Counted from the stretch's first letter, positions 29,985-40,159 are shown. The stretch: DNA of 64,000 bases from CAVRAW01 sp963716135 (GCA_963716135.1 OY970289.1:2170001-2234000), one strand, 5' to 3'. Notes: a model not told the origin generated them from the sequence alone. Numbers and translations are program-made.

Positions 29985-30809
29985 TTATTTGGCTGGAACC
30001 TGAGGCGGTGCCGGTTGGTCCTTGATTGGCGCAGGTTGATCTTTTGCCGGGGCCGATGGGCTGGTCGGGGTGGCAGCCGTTTCTTCCGGCGTGCCGCTCG
30101 TCTGGTTTTGAGTTTCGGCGCCGGCGGACGAGGTTTCCGTGGTCGGGAACAGAACTGCGTTCAAGCGCGGCAGGAACTCCCTTAAAAACTCCTTGCAGGG
30201 GCTGTCTTCCGGCTGTTCACGTTCCCCGGTCTTCAGCGGCGCGATGGCGTAGATTTTGTAGACGGCGGGGGATCGGCCCAAAGTCAGGCGTGCGAAATTC
30301 GGCGCGACCCATTCGCCGTCGTCGCTAAAGCTCCAGAAAATGCGCAGGCTTTGTTGGCCTTCCGCTTCGGAGCCGGCCTTATAGCGATTGGTCCAAAAGA
30401 AGGCGACATCCTTGCCATATTCCTTGCCGAAGTCGATCGGGAATTTTCGCGCTTCGTCGTCTTCCTTGAATCCGCTGGCTTTGTAGCAGCGTTCGGGCGT
30501 GTGGATTGTCACATCCTGCGGATGACCGCAGACGATGAAGATTTCGACCTTCTTTTCGGGATCGAAACGATTGCGAAACACCCGCGAGTAGCTGCCGGTG
30601 GCCGCCGAGGCTTCCAGTTCGCGCTGATCGACTTTGGCTGGCTCGCTTTGCCAATCGCCAAATTCCAGCGGAACTTTGGTCAGGCGATGGGCGAAATCGA
30701 TTTGTTCCTTGCTGGGCTCCCGCGTTTGCCAGGTAAGCCTCTTGTACGGAAACGTCTGCAGGACGAGCAACACGACGACCGCAGCGGCGGGAATCCAAAA
30801 GTTTCTCAT
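29985..30809 (-). CDS. EpsI-like exosortase-associated protein (DUF3485) with Pro-rich tail
   Basis: The 274-residue protein begins with a membrane helix (MRNFWIPAAAVVVLLVLQTF). The DUF3485/EpsI core follows: PLEFGDWQSE near residue 48, HTPERCYKASGF with its conserved Cys near 105, and FFWTNRYKAG...IFWSFSDDGEW. The last 50 residues are low-complexity Pro/Ala/Thr/Gln (KDQPAPIKDQPAPPQVPAK), an extension not typical of the family. EpsI proteins accompany exosortases and EPS loci, sometimes fused to the exosortase. Here it lies downstream of the kinase and exosortase in the same direction, consistent with one transcription unit. Confidence 0.82.
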   Translation of the reverse strand: MRNFWIPAAAVVVLLVLQTFPYKRLTWQTREPSKEQIDFAHRLTKVPLEFGDWQSEPAKVDQRELEASAATGSYSRVFRNRFDPEKKVEIFIVCGHPQDVTIHTPERCYKASGFKEDDEARKFPIDFGKEYGKDVAFFWTNRYKAGSEAEGQQSLRIFWSFSDDGEWVAPNFARLTLGRSPAVYKIYAIAPLKTGEREQPEDSPCKEFLREFLPRLNAVLFPTTETSSAGAETQNQTSGTPEETAATPTSPSAPAKDQPAPIKDQPAPPQVPAK

Positions 30810-30860
30810 GATAAACCGTTGTATGGGCTAGAAGCTGTGCAAAATTTGGCGTGGCGGCAA

Positions 30861-33105
30861 TCAGGCCGACGCGGGCAAGGCGTACGCAGGGCGGCGACTG
30901 GTTTCTGTAATTCCATTAACGACCGCCCCTAGCACGCGAATGCCCACCGATTCCATCCGTTCGCGCACGTCATTGACTTTGTGGATTCGGCTGACGTCGC
31001 GGCGAACGCTGAGCACCGCGGCGTCCACTTGCCCGCCGATCAGCAGCGTGTCGGCATAGGTCAATACCGGTGCTGCGTCGATGACAACGAAGTCGAACTG
31101 TTCCCGCGCTTTGAGCAGGACGTCTGCGAGGATGCCCTTCGACAAGGCGGCAATGGCGGTGTAATCGCATTGACCAGCGGAAATAAACATGAGCCCATCA
31201 ACGGGAGTCGGTTGCAAGGTGGTGGAGAATTCGACATCGCCACGGAGCGCTTCGCTCAATCCTGGATCAGCGGCGGCTCCGAACACCAAGTGAACGGTAG
31301 GCGAGCGGAGATCGCCATCGATCAAAAGAGTTCGACGGCCCGAGCACGCCAGGCTTGCGGCCAGATGCGAGGCCACGGTGGTTTTTCCTTCCCGATCGCC
31401 GGCGCTGGTGATCAATATGATCTGTGGCACCACTTCGCGCGACTGCTGCAAGAGCATGGTGCGAATGCTGTCCAGCGATTCGGCCAGCACTCCTTGCAAC
31501 ACGCCGGATTGGCTGAGCCTTTTTGACATGGAAGAGATGCTGGGCACGGTGCCGAGGACCCGCAGCCCTGCTTTGGATCCGACCTCGCTGGTGGTGTTCA
31601 AGCGATGTGCTTGATACTCCACTGCCATTACGGCGCCGGCGCCCAACGACAATCCCACGATGCCGGCGAACATGGTAAGCACATATCTCAGCACAGGGTT
31701 AGTACCCTCGGGCACAGAAGCGTCCTGCAAGGAAATGACGCGTTGCGGCAGGGAGAGCTCCAGCTTGAGGCGATCCAATTCCGCCGACCAGTGCGTGGCG
31801 TTGTTTTCCAACTGCTTAATTTCTTCCATCAGCGACATGTGCTGTGAATTCTCATTGGTCAGGTCGGTTGCCTTCTTCATGGCGTCCTTATATTGGGCTT
31901 CGGCATCTTGGAGCGATTTCAATTGAACGGTTTCCAGCGCCTCGAACTTTTGAATTTCCGCGGCGCCACTGCCCATTTCATCCTGAAGTTGCTGGATGAT
32001 GCCCGGGCGCAGTTCGGCTCGTCGCTCGTCGAGCTGTTTTTGCAGACCCTCGATCAGCGACTGATAGCGCTGCGCGGTCGGATCGCGCATGCCACGTTTG
32101 GTTTGCGTCAGATGCTGCGAAAGCCCTTGCTTGTACTGGTCGATTTGCTGATTAAGAGCGCCGAGGGTTGGATCGCGCCAGAGCCAAATCGACAAGGTGC
32201 TCCGACGGGCCGTTCGACGTGGAGTCATGCTCCTTAAGCATGGCGATTTTCGCCCGAGTAGCTGACAGATCCGCCTGGATCGTCATCGTTCTGCGTAGCA
32301 GTTCGCTGCTACGCTCCATCAAGGACGCGCGTTGAATTTTGACTTGCTCCAAGTCGGGAGCGTTGTATTGCCGGAGGAGTTTATCCAGCAATTCGCGCTT
32401 TTTGCCCATCTGATCCATTGTTTCCTTGTAGCTGGTTTCCACCAGTTCACGACTGCGAAGTTTGTTGTAGTAATCGGCCTGAACGATATGCTCCAGATAC
32501 GATTGCTTGACGGCATTGACGATCTTGACCAATTGTTGGGCGTCTTTACCGCGCATTTTGATTTGCAATAGCTCTTGATCCATGGGGGCCACGACCGCCA
32601 ATTCATCTTCCAGGTATTTTTGCGGTTCGCGTTTGTCGCGCAAGACCGGCAATTCGGCGATGCCGGGCAATTCCAAGGCGGCGCGCAAAACGAGCGGGCT
32701 TTTGATCAAGGCGGCTTGAGTTTTGCGGAATTGATCGTATTCGCCTGCATTTCGGTTGAGAGGCCCGCCGCCGATGTTTTGTGGATCGCCCACATGCAAC
32801 CAGGCTGCCACTTCATACGGATCCGGGGCGATCAACCAAACTACGATCGCCAAAGGCACCCCCATCATCAGCCCGGCGCAAAGTGCCAACAGCCATCGCC
32901 GCCGCAGCGCGTGCAGCAATTGGGCGAGGTTGACACCACCGGGTTCGGCTTCGAAATAAGGCGCTCCGGTGGATGGAATTGCATAAGGGCTAAGCCCGTG
33001 GGCTTCGTTCTCCCGCACCATCAAGGCATGATGGCTGTTGCGGACGTCGTCGCTGCCGGCGCCGCCATTTAGCGATTCGATATTTTCTGCTGGGGACTGG
33101 TTCAC
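30861..33105 (-). CDS. Wzz chain-length domain fused to BY-type tyrosine kinase (about 748 aa)
   Basis: I choose GTG 33105 because a GGAAGAGG site lies 8-9 bases upstream. After a cytoplasmic lead, a Wzz-type region starts (VNLAQLLHALRRRWLLALCAGLMM) and extends as long coiled coil (about residues 230-440) to a second membrane helix (YVLTMFAGIVGLSLGAGAVM). The kinase follows: Walker A AGDREGKTTVASHLA, Walker A' LLIDGDLRSPTVH and Walker B FDFVVIDAAPVLTYAD. The C-terminus has a single Tyr (RRPAYALPASA) instead of the usual Tyr cluster. A loss of two bases in a GCGC run near 32175 breaks the frame (LARDPTLGAL restored). It should control polysaccharide polymer length through its phosphorylation cycle. 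Confidence 0.87.
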
Positions 33106-33180
33106 GACACTGCCTCTTCTTCCAAATGTTCCAACGCTCAATACACTTAGCAGCGCCCCCGAGTAGCAACGTTCCAACGC

Positions 33181-34131
33181 CTACCGGATTTGCGTGGGCG
33201 AGGTAGTACGTTGAGCCACGGGCGCTTTCCCGAAACCCACCATCACGGGCACCGCCGAACTTTCTTCTACGAGGATATGTTCAAGGATTTGCATCTCCAC
33301 ATACAGGAACACAAACGCCAGCGGCATCATGAACCAGCCTGCCAAATCGTGGAAAAAATGCTTTGCGATTTCCGACTCTTGACCGAGCAACAAATACAAT
33401 AGCGCGGTAATCACGATTCGAATGAGATTGACCAGCAAGGCGATCGGAATGGCGCTTACAATTACGACCGCATTCTGCCACCAGGGGCGTTCGGTGATCA
33501 TGGTCATCGCGACCGCCATTGCCAGAAAGATGGTGCACATTCGCAATCCGCTGCATTGTTCTTCGATGTTCAGCGGAAAGCCTTCGCCGATGATCAGGCG
33601 ATTACCGATGTAGTACGAATCGACACCCAGCGTCTGCAGGGTATAGCTGCTGAAGACGGTTGCCGCATGTTGCAACGGCGCGAGGAACATGTCTGCGACG
33701 TGCTCGGGCAGCGGCATCATGAAGATCAGAAATGCCAAAGGCGCGGCGGACCATCGGAGCATCGACCAACCGCCGGCGACCGTGAAAATTCCCATCATCA
33801 CGGGGATGATCGCCCACATTTCCACGACGCCATTGTGGATATATGCTCCCAGCAACCGCATCGCCAGGCCACCAGCAATGATTCCCACTCCGCTCCATCG
33901 CGCTAACGTCGAGACCGGTTGAAAGGGCTGCCGCCGCATCACCAGCAGCGCGATGGTAAAGATGGGGACAAGATAGCCGTGGGAATATTGCGGATTTCGC
34001 CAGATTCCAATCAAGCCATCGATGGTGCTCCAGAAGGTCCAGATCATGACCGCCGTCAAAGCGACGATCAAATACCAAGGTGTTTTTTGGTCCACTTCCT
34101 TCTGCGACTGAGCCACTAAGCTAGATGACAT
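33181..34131 (-). CDS. Exosortase (PEP-CTERM-type transpeptidase, 316 aa)
   Basis: From ATG 34131 the protein has about eight membrane helices. The catalytic triad of the exosortase/archaeosortase family is visible: Cys193 in EEQCSGLRM, Arg238 in NLIRIVITALLYLLLG, and His261 in FHDLAGWFMMPLAF. N-terminal NPQYSHGYLVPIF is also conserved in the family. The enzyme is predicted to cleave PEP-CTERM signals and attach the protein to an acceptor, probably linked to EPS. A PEP-CTERM protein lies at 27349-28077. It is first in the minus-strand arm of the EPS locus, ahead of the Wzz-kinase and EpsI-like genes, and divergent from the Wza-like exporter. Confidence 0.9.
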   Translation of the reverse strand: MSSSLVAQSQKEVDQKTPWYLIVALTAVMIWTFWSTIDGLIGIWRNPQYSHGYLVPIFTIALLVMRRQPFQPVSTLARWSGVGIIAGGLAMRLLGAYIHNGVVEMWAIIPVMMGIFTVAGGWSMLRWSAAPLAFLIFMMPLPEHVADMFLAPLQHAATVFSSYTLQTLGVDSYYIGNRLIIGEGFPLNIEEQCSGLRMCTIFLAMAVAMTMITERPWWQNAVVIVSAIPIALLVNLIRIVITALLYLLLGQESEIAKHFFHDLAGWFMMPLAFVFLYVEMQILEHILVEESSAVPVMVGFGKAPVAQRTTSPTQIR

Positions 34132-34745
34132 AGTAATCTTGCCGATGGAGGTCAAGGGAACAGGCTGGCGGTGTCAAACCATCCACGAGTACAGCGTCGG
34201 CCTCGGCCGCAAAATGCGGGAAAGCGATTAGATGGCCTTGACCGCTGTTCGAGCCGACGGCGGGTTCTTCAAGGCGTGGTTACCCCTCTCCTACCCGATA
34301 CTTCACGATAAACGGCGCGCCTGAAGTTGTCAAACTACCGCCAGTTCCCGCAAATGCTACGCAGCAGACACCCGGTTAGATCGCGTCATTTCGAAGCTTT
34401 TGTGGACAAATTGAAACATTAAGTCGGAACGACTGCCATAAAACGGACGAGTCAAACGCGCACAACTGGACTCGCCTGGCCGCGCCGGAATTTCCGCGGA
34501 GCTGATGTCTGAGTTTTGGGCGTAATTTGGCTGGATGGAAAGTGTGTACAGTGCAGCGGAGCGGTCTTCTCCACGGCCGTCTGGCTCAGCCGGATGCTGG
34601 CAAGGCAGCTTTTCTGGGCAAGTCTGTGTCAAAGTTTGCCGATTATTCAAGGGATAGGGTCTGCGCAGAGATTTCAGGCGCATTGGCGCATTGGATCTCG
34701 GCCAGGTAAGCCACGGATAGTGATAATTTGAGCGCTTTGGAGAAT
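34132..34745. other. Divergent regulatory spacer of the EPS locus
   Basis: About 610 bases separate the leftward exosortase operon from the rightward export operon. No gene is convincing. The 8-base direct repeat GCGCATTG occurs twice head to tail at about 34678-34693, some 55 bases before the exporter start, and could be an operator. A GATAAT at 34722-34727 lacks a good -35. Confidence 0.45.
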
Positions 34746-35849
34746 ATGGGAACAAGGACGGTCACCCACTGCTGCTTGCATTTGGGCCCCCTGCCACAAC
34801 GGAAGTGGCGGCCGCTGGCGGCGCTGACGCTGGCGCTTTTGATCGCGGCGCCGGGCTGCCGCACTTGGGCCGGCCTGCGTCCCGTGCCGGCCAAGGCGGT
34901 CGGCGCCCAGCCGCGCTATGTTCCCAGTGAAAAAAACATGGTTTCGCTCCCCCCTTATGTGATCGAGCCGCCGGATATCCTCTTGGTCGATGCCTTGCGG
35001 GTGATTCCCAAGGCGCCTTTTAAAATCCAGCCTCTGGATGTGCTGTCGGTGCAGGTGGAAGGGACCGGCGCCTATCAGCCCATCAGCGGACTGTTTTTGA
35101 TCGAGCCCTCCGGCATGCTCAACCTGGGTCCGGCTTACGGCAAGGTGAAAGTCGGCGAGCTGTCGCTGGAAGAGGCCACCGAAGCGGTCACCAAACACCT
35201 CAAACGCATTTTGAAAGAGCCGCAGGTGTCGCTGACTTTGAGTGAATCCGGCGGCCAGCAGCAGGTGGCCGGCGAGCACCTGGTGGGACCCGATGGCACC
35301 ATCAACCTGGGCACCTATGGCCTGGTGTATGTGGCCGGCATGACGATCGAAGAGGCCAGAAGCGCCATCCAGGAGCACTTGAAACAGTTCCTGGAGTCGC
35401 CGTTGATCTCGGTGGACGTGTACGCCTACAACAGCAAGGTGTACTACGTGATCACCGAAGGGGCCGGCTTTGGCGACAACATTCAGCGCTTCCCGATCAC
35501 GGGCAACGAAACGGTGCTGGACGCGGTGAGCCTGGTCAACGGCTTGAGCCGCTTGTCGAGCAAGAACATTTGGATTGCGCCGCCCTCGCCTTCCGGCTGC
35601 GATCAGATTCTGCCGGTGCGCTGGGATGAGATCGCCAAAGGGGCCGGCACCTGCACCAACTACCAGGTGTTGCCCGGCGATCGCATCTTCATCTCGCAGG
35701 ATCACCTGATCGCCTTGGATTCGTTCATCTCCAAGGTGCTCAACCCGCTGGAACGGGCCTTCGGCACCAGCTTGCTGGGCATGCAAACAATCCAAACTGC
35801 CCAAAGCTTCCCGGGTGGCACAAACAACACGAGAAATCCAGGACCTTAA
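34746..35849 (+). CDS. Wza-like polysaccharide export lipoprotein (367 aa)
   Basis: ATG 34746 is preceded by GGAGA. The signal peptide (RPLAALTLALLIAAPGC) ends in a lipobox with Cys near residue 38. The polysaccharide-export (Poly_export) domain follows: YVIEPPDILLVDALRV, QPLDVLSVQVEGTGAY, GMLNLGPAYGKVKVGELSLE, then a second SLBB-like unit (INLGTYGLVYVAGMTIEEAR) and VLDAVSLVNGLS. It ends at NPGP. It should form the outer-membrane channel working with the Wzz-kinase encoded across the divergent promoter. The Pro-rich protein gene follows after 68 bases. Confidence 0.9.
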   Translation: MGTRTVTHCCLHLGPLPQRKWRPLAALTLALLIAAPGCRTWAGLRPVPAKAVGAQPRYVPSEKNMVSLPPYVIEPPDILLVDALRVIPKAPFKIQPLDVLSVQVEGTGAYQPISGLFLIEPSGMLNLGPAYGKVKVGELSLEEATEAVTKHLKRILKEPQVSLTLSESGGQQQVAGEHLVGPDGTINLGTYGLVYVAGMTIEEARSAIQEHLKQFLESPLISVDVYAYNSKVYYVITEGAGFGDNIQRFPITGNETVLDAVSLVNGLSRLSSKNIWIAPPSPSGCDQILPVRWDEIAKGAGTCTNYQVLPGDRIFISQDHLIALDSFISKVLNPLERAFGTSLLGMQTIQTAQSFPGGTNNTRNPGP

Positions 35850-35917
35850 CGTAGGCCAGACTTAGAAGCAAGAAATCGAAATATTGCAAGAGCCGCAAGC
35901 GCATGAGGTGCTGTACT

Positions 35918-36983
35918 ATGTCACACAATGCCACTAGTCGCACAATAATTTGGCTAAGCGTGCTGTCCGTCGTCGCGACGGCAAGCATGACGTGTTTCGC
36001 CCAATGGGGAACCAATGCGTCGCCTTACAGCGAGTGCTGTCCGTGCGTACCTGCGCGGCCGTGGGGATATTGTCAGACGCGCTGGCATCGTTGGCCCGGA
36101 GTGATGTCTGGGGGCATGCCGGTTCAAGCACCGTTGCGCGGTGAAGGGATTTCACCGCCGCAAACTGAACTGCCAAGCCCCGGCAGCGAAGGGGAGTCGA
36201 AAACGAATGTCCCCTCGACTGAGATTCCGAGCGAAACGCGTCCTGCAGCCGGCCCGTCGCAGGCGCCGTCCAACCCATTCCAGCCCGCTCCAAGCGAACA
36301 ACCAGTGGAGCCTGCGCCGCAACAAGCGCCTGAGATCGGCGCGCCGGGAGCAAACGAACCCGGCGCGACTGAGCCGGGCGCTACGCCGCCAGGCACAACC
36401 GGGCCGGGGATGGAAATGCCGGGGACCGAACCACCCACGGAATCGCCAGCTCCATCGGATACTAACCAGCCTGCACCGAGCGAATCGCCAGCGCAACCGA
36501 GTAAGGAGGAGTCGAAGCCGAGCGAAGACTCCCAACCTGGCCCTGCTGCCGAACCACCGCCTTCGAACTCCGAACCGGGCGCGCAGAACATGTCGCCGGG
36601 GTTGCGGCTGCGTCGCGGGGATGGCGGCGGCGCCGGACGTCAAGCACGATTCGGATCCCGCACCGGTCATGCCCGTCACACGCAGTACACCGACGCGCGA
36701 GTCTGCACCAAGTGGATTTCACGCCAAGGCAAACTCACGCGCAGCGGTTCAGCCTGCCATGGCGAAAGCTGCGCCGGAACTGATTGCGCCGCAAAATGCG
36801 CGACCGATGACGAAAAGTGAATCTACCTCGCAGGCCAAGCAGGCCTCGATCGCCAATCCGCTTCGCCCAGCGGACGTTTTGCCGGCACGGCCAGCCGTTA
36901 TGGAAACGGAGACGCTGGGCAACGTTCAGGCGGTGAGCGTGGAGCAGGACAAAGTTGCAGCGCGGTCCAATCCTTTGCGTTGA
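35918..36983 (+). CDS. Secreted Pro/Glu-rich protein with CCPC...GYC.TRW.RWP motif (about 354 aa)
   Basis: ATG 35918 encodes a signal peptide (MSHNATSRTIIWLSVLSVV... ending CFA). Next comes YSECCPCVPARPWGYCQTRW followed by HRWPG, a Tyr/Cys-Trp motif found in many planctomycete secreted proteins. The rest is low-complexity Pro/Glu/Ala/Ser (PSEQPVEPAPQQAPEIGAPG), then a more basic C-terminal third. The frame breaks near 36615: upstream it reads GLRLRRGDGGG, and the long downstream reading is MAAAPDVKHDSDPAPVMPVT to 36983. It sits directly after the Wza-like gene, so a cell-envelope role linked to export is plausible, but nothing in the sequence shows activity. Confidence 0.65.
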
Positions 36984-37100
36984 ATTGCCGCGCTGAATTT
37001 TACGACGCCAACTGTCGATTTCACGGGCGCGAAAACGCTTTGACCGGTCGGCAACGGCATGCGACCGGACATCGGACGATTCTTTGCCGCTCCTGGTCTC

Positions 37101-37128
37101 TTTGAGCTCCGGGAATTAGACTTATAAT
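37101..37128 (+). promoter_or_regulatory. Candidate sigma-70 promoter before DUF362 gene
   Basis: TTTGAG (37101-37106) and a perfect TATAAT (37123-37128) are spaced by 16 bases. Transcription would begin near 37135, about 108 bases before the GTG start of the next gene. AT content is locally raised in an otherwise GC-rich region. Confidence 0.4.
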
Positions 37129-37242
37129 TGTGTGAGCCCATTTATTGATGGGGCGTGCCTCGAGCTGGAGCAGTCCAGGGCATGCCATCTGGCCAGGGCG
37201 ATTTGGTTCCTTCGGGCTATTTAACGGTAGGATTCTGCACCA

Positions 37243-38748
37243 GTGAACCCGCGCCAAGTCGTCTTAAGCCGAGCGGAAGCTGCTGAATATCCGTCGGCGG
37301 CCCCCTTCCATCCCGACGAACAGTTTCCAGAGTATGGCTTCGGGAGCGGTGCGGTTGCGACGAGCGAACGGAATGTCGCATATCGAGCAGTTCGTCAGGC
37401 ATTGCAGTTGAGCGGATGCGACGGCGCGCGATTCGGGACCGCGGATTGGAACCCGCTGGGGGAATTCATCCGCCCGGGGCAGACTGTGTTGCTCAAGCCG
37501 AACCTGGTGAAGGAAACCCATCCGCGCGATCCCAACGGATGGCTGTATACCATCACGCACGGAAGCATCATTCGCGCCGTGGCGGATTACGCATTCAAAG
37601 CGCTTGCCGGGCGGGGCACGGTGGTCGTGGCCGACGCGCCGCAAACCGATTCGAGCTTCGACGCCATGGTGCGGCTGCTGGAATTGAATCAGATTCAGGA
37701 ATTCTATCGGCGGCAGAACTTGGACTTCGAGCTGACCGATCTGCGCAAGGAGCAGTGGACGTGTGAGGGAGAGGTGATCACCAATCGAAGGAAATTGGCA
37801 GGCGATCCGCGGGGATATGTGGCATTCGATTTGGCCGATCGGAGCGAGTTTCATCAGCATGGCGGCGCCGGGCGGTATTTCGGCGCCGATTACGACGACG
37901 GAGAAGTAAACCGGCATCACAGCGGCGGAAAGCACGAGTATCTGCTGGCCGGCACGGCAATCAAATGCGATGTGTTCATCAATTTGCCCAAGCTAAAAAC
38001 GCACAAGAAGGCGGGAATCACCGTCAATCTCAAAAACCTTGTGGGAGTGAACGGCGACAAGAATTGGCTGCCGCATCACACCGTGGGCACGCCCGTCAAT
38101 GGAGGCGATCAATTTCCCGCTCCGACACTGAAGCGCAGCATCGAGCACCGCGCGGCGCAGATGTTGCGTAAATTGGCGCTAGCAGCGCCCGGCGTGGGTC
38201 CTTGGCTCTTGCAGCGCGCTCGCAAAGCCGGCAAGCCGATATTTGGCGACACCTCGAAGGTGATTCGCAGCGGAAACTGGTTTGGCAACGACACCACGTG
38301 GCGGATGTGCTTGGACCTCAATAAATTGGTTCTGTATGGGAATTCGGACGGCACCCTGCGGCCGCCGGACGCCAAGCAACGCAAAGCTTATCTGTCGTTC
38401 GTCGACGGGATCATCAGCGGGCAAGGAGATGGCCCGATGGATCCCGATCCGTTGGAATCCAAAGTCGTGTTGTTCGGGCTTAGCCCGGCATCGGTCGATG
38501 CGGCGGCGGGGATTTTGATGGGATTCGATCTCAAGAAGATTCCGATTGTATGGAACGCATTTCAGGCGCGCGTTTTCTCGCTGGCAGAGTGGAGCTGGGA
38601 TGAGATCCAGTGCGTGAGCAACTACGAGCCGTGGAACGTTTCGTTGGCGGAAATGAGCGGCTCGACGGGGCGATTGGAAGTGAATCCGCACTTTGGCTGG
38701 GCCGGTCATATTGAGGCACATCAACCTGCCAGCGCGACCGGGGGGTAG
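37243..38748 (+). CDS. DUF362 domain protein (501 aa)
   Basis: The start is GTG 37243 (VNPRQVVLSRAEAAEYPSAA). The DUF362 core is recognisable: PGQTVLLKPNLVKETHPRDP, THGSIIRAVADYAFKAL, RGTVVVADAPQTDSSFDAM, KCDVFINLPKLKTHKKAGIT, VNLKNLVGVNGDKNWLPHH, then FVDGIISGQGDGPMDPDP and GLSPASVDAAAGILMGFDLK. No ferredoxin-type Cys clusters are present, unlike some relatives. The family is uncharacterised. Members often occur in EPS gene clusters. The CapK-like gene follows after 8 bases, so the two are almost certainly cotranscribed. Confidence 0.85.
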   Translation: MNPRQVVLSRAEAAEYPSAAPFHPDEQFPEYGFGSGAVATSERNVAYRAVRQALQLSGCDGARFGTADWNPLGEFIRPGQTVLLKPNLVKETHPRDPNGWLYTITHGSIIRAVADYAFKALAGRGTVVVADAPQTDSSFDAMVRLLELNQIQEFYRRQNLDFELTDLRKEQWTCEGEVITNRRKLAGDPRGYVAFDLADRSEFHQHGGAGRYFGADYDDGEVNRHHSGGKHEYLLAGTAIKCDVFINLPKLKTHKKAGITVNLKNLVGVNGDKNWLPHHTVGTPVNGGDQFPAPTLKRSIEHRAAQMLRKLALAAPGVGPWLLQRARKAGKPIFGDTSKVIRSGNWFGNDTTWRMCLDLNKLVLYGNSDGTLRPPDAKQRKAYLSFVDGIISGQGDGPMDPDPLESKVVLFGLSPASVDAAAGILMGFDLKKIPIVWNAFQARVFSLAEWSWDEIQCVSNYEPWNVSLAEMSGSTGRLEVNPHFGWAGHIEAHQPASATGG

Positions 38749-38756
38749 TTCCGCGA

Positions 38757-40159
38757 ATGTCGTCGCCGCTGTTCGAAAAACTGTACGCCAAGCTGCCGGT
38801 GGCCCTGCAGAATGCCGCCTGTTCGCTGGAAGGATGGCGGATTCAACGGAGCCGCTATTCGCCGGAATTCCATCAGTTGCTGGCGGAATATGAGGAGCGC
38901 AATGCGTATTCCGCGGCGCAAATGCAGGAATTCCGTGACGCGCGCGTTCGAGCCATGGTGCAGCACTGCGATCGAACCGTGCCCTACTATCGCCGCGTGT
39001 TCGCCGAATGTGGATTCCGCGCGGATCGCTGCCAAGGGCTGAACGATCTGGCGCAGCTTCCGGTGCTGACCAAGCAAATCGTGCAAGAGCACACCGGGGA
39101 ATTGACGTCGGAGGCGGTGGACCGGAAGCAGTGCGTGATTACGCACACCAGCGGTACGACCGGCGCGGGGCTGCGCTTTCCGGTGACCAAGCGCGCCGCA
39201 CAGGAATCGTGGGCGGTGTGGTGGCGTTACCGCAGGTGGCACGGTCTTGATCTGAACACCTGGTGCGGTTACTTCGGCGGGCGGACGTTGGTGCCGCCCG
39301 AGCAAATTCGGCCGCCGTTTTGGCGCGTGAATCGGCCCGGGCGACAGGTGATGTTCAGCGGATATCATTTGTCGGCGGCGAATTTGCCGGCCTACATCGA
39401 AGAGCTGAATCGGCGGCGGCTGCCGTGGCTGCACGGGTATCCTTCGCTGTTGTCGCTGTTGGCGGGCCATTTGCTCGAGTCGGGGCGGCGGCTGGATTAT
39501 CAGCCGCGGTGGGTCACCGTCGGCGCGGAGAACCTGTTGTCGCGGCAGGCGCAGTTGATCGAACAGGCATTTGGGGTGCGCTGCCTGCAGCACTACGGAA
39601 TGACCGAAGCGGTGGCCAACATATCGCAATACACCGACGGCAATTTATACGTGGACGAGGACTTCGCGGCGGTCGAGTTTTTGCCGAACGACGCGGGCAG
39701 TTTTTCCGTGGTCGGGACGAATCTGTCGAATCTTGCGTTTCCTCTGTTGCGTTACCAGGTTGGCGACGACGTGCAGTTGCCCGAAGTCGGGGCGGATTTT
39801 GGGGGCGCATTTCCAGGTCGGCGCGTGGCGAGCATCGACGGCCGCAAGGAAGATTACGTGGTGCTGCGCAATGGGGCTCGGGTGGGGCGGATGGATCACA
39901 TCTTCAAAGACATGGTGACGGTGCGCGAGGCGCAGATCGTACAGAACGAGCCCGGGCGCTGATCGTGCGGCTGGTGCGATCGCGGCAATACACGGATGCC
40001 GACGAGGTGCGCTTGCGGAGCGAATTTGCCAGCCGCCTGGGGCAGGATGCGCATCTGGAATTTGAGTACGTCGAATCGATTCCGAAAACGGCTTCGGGAA
40101 AGGTGCGGTTTGTGGTGTCGACGCTGGAGGAGGGCCGGCTGGCGGGGACCACCGGGTGA
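38757..40159 (+). CDS. PaaK/CapK-like adenylate-forming enzyme (about 467 aa)
   Basis: ATG 38757 starts MSSPLFEKLYAKLPVALQNA. The first block, VQHCDRTVPYYRRVFAECGF, and the nucleotide motif ITHTSGTTGAGLRFPVT match the phenylacetate-CoA ligase/CapK branch. GYPSLLSLLAGHL, LQHYGMTEAVANISQ and FPLLRYQVGDDVQL follow. A 1-base loss near 39957 splits the last 65 residues, which contain ESIPKTASGKVRFVVST, the Lys-bearing C-terminal lid motif. CapK-type proteins are widespread in capsule loci without a proven reaction. An acyl-adenylate intermediate for sugar acylation is an inference. Confidence 0.85.

Noticed and set aside
34674..35804. 376-codon minus-strand reading opposite the Wza-like gene
   Set aside because: The plus frame has lipobox, ribosome site and export-domain blocks; the minus frame shows none.
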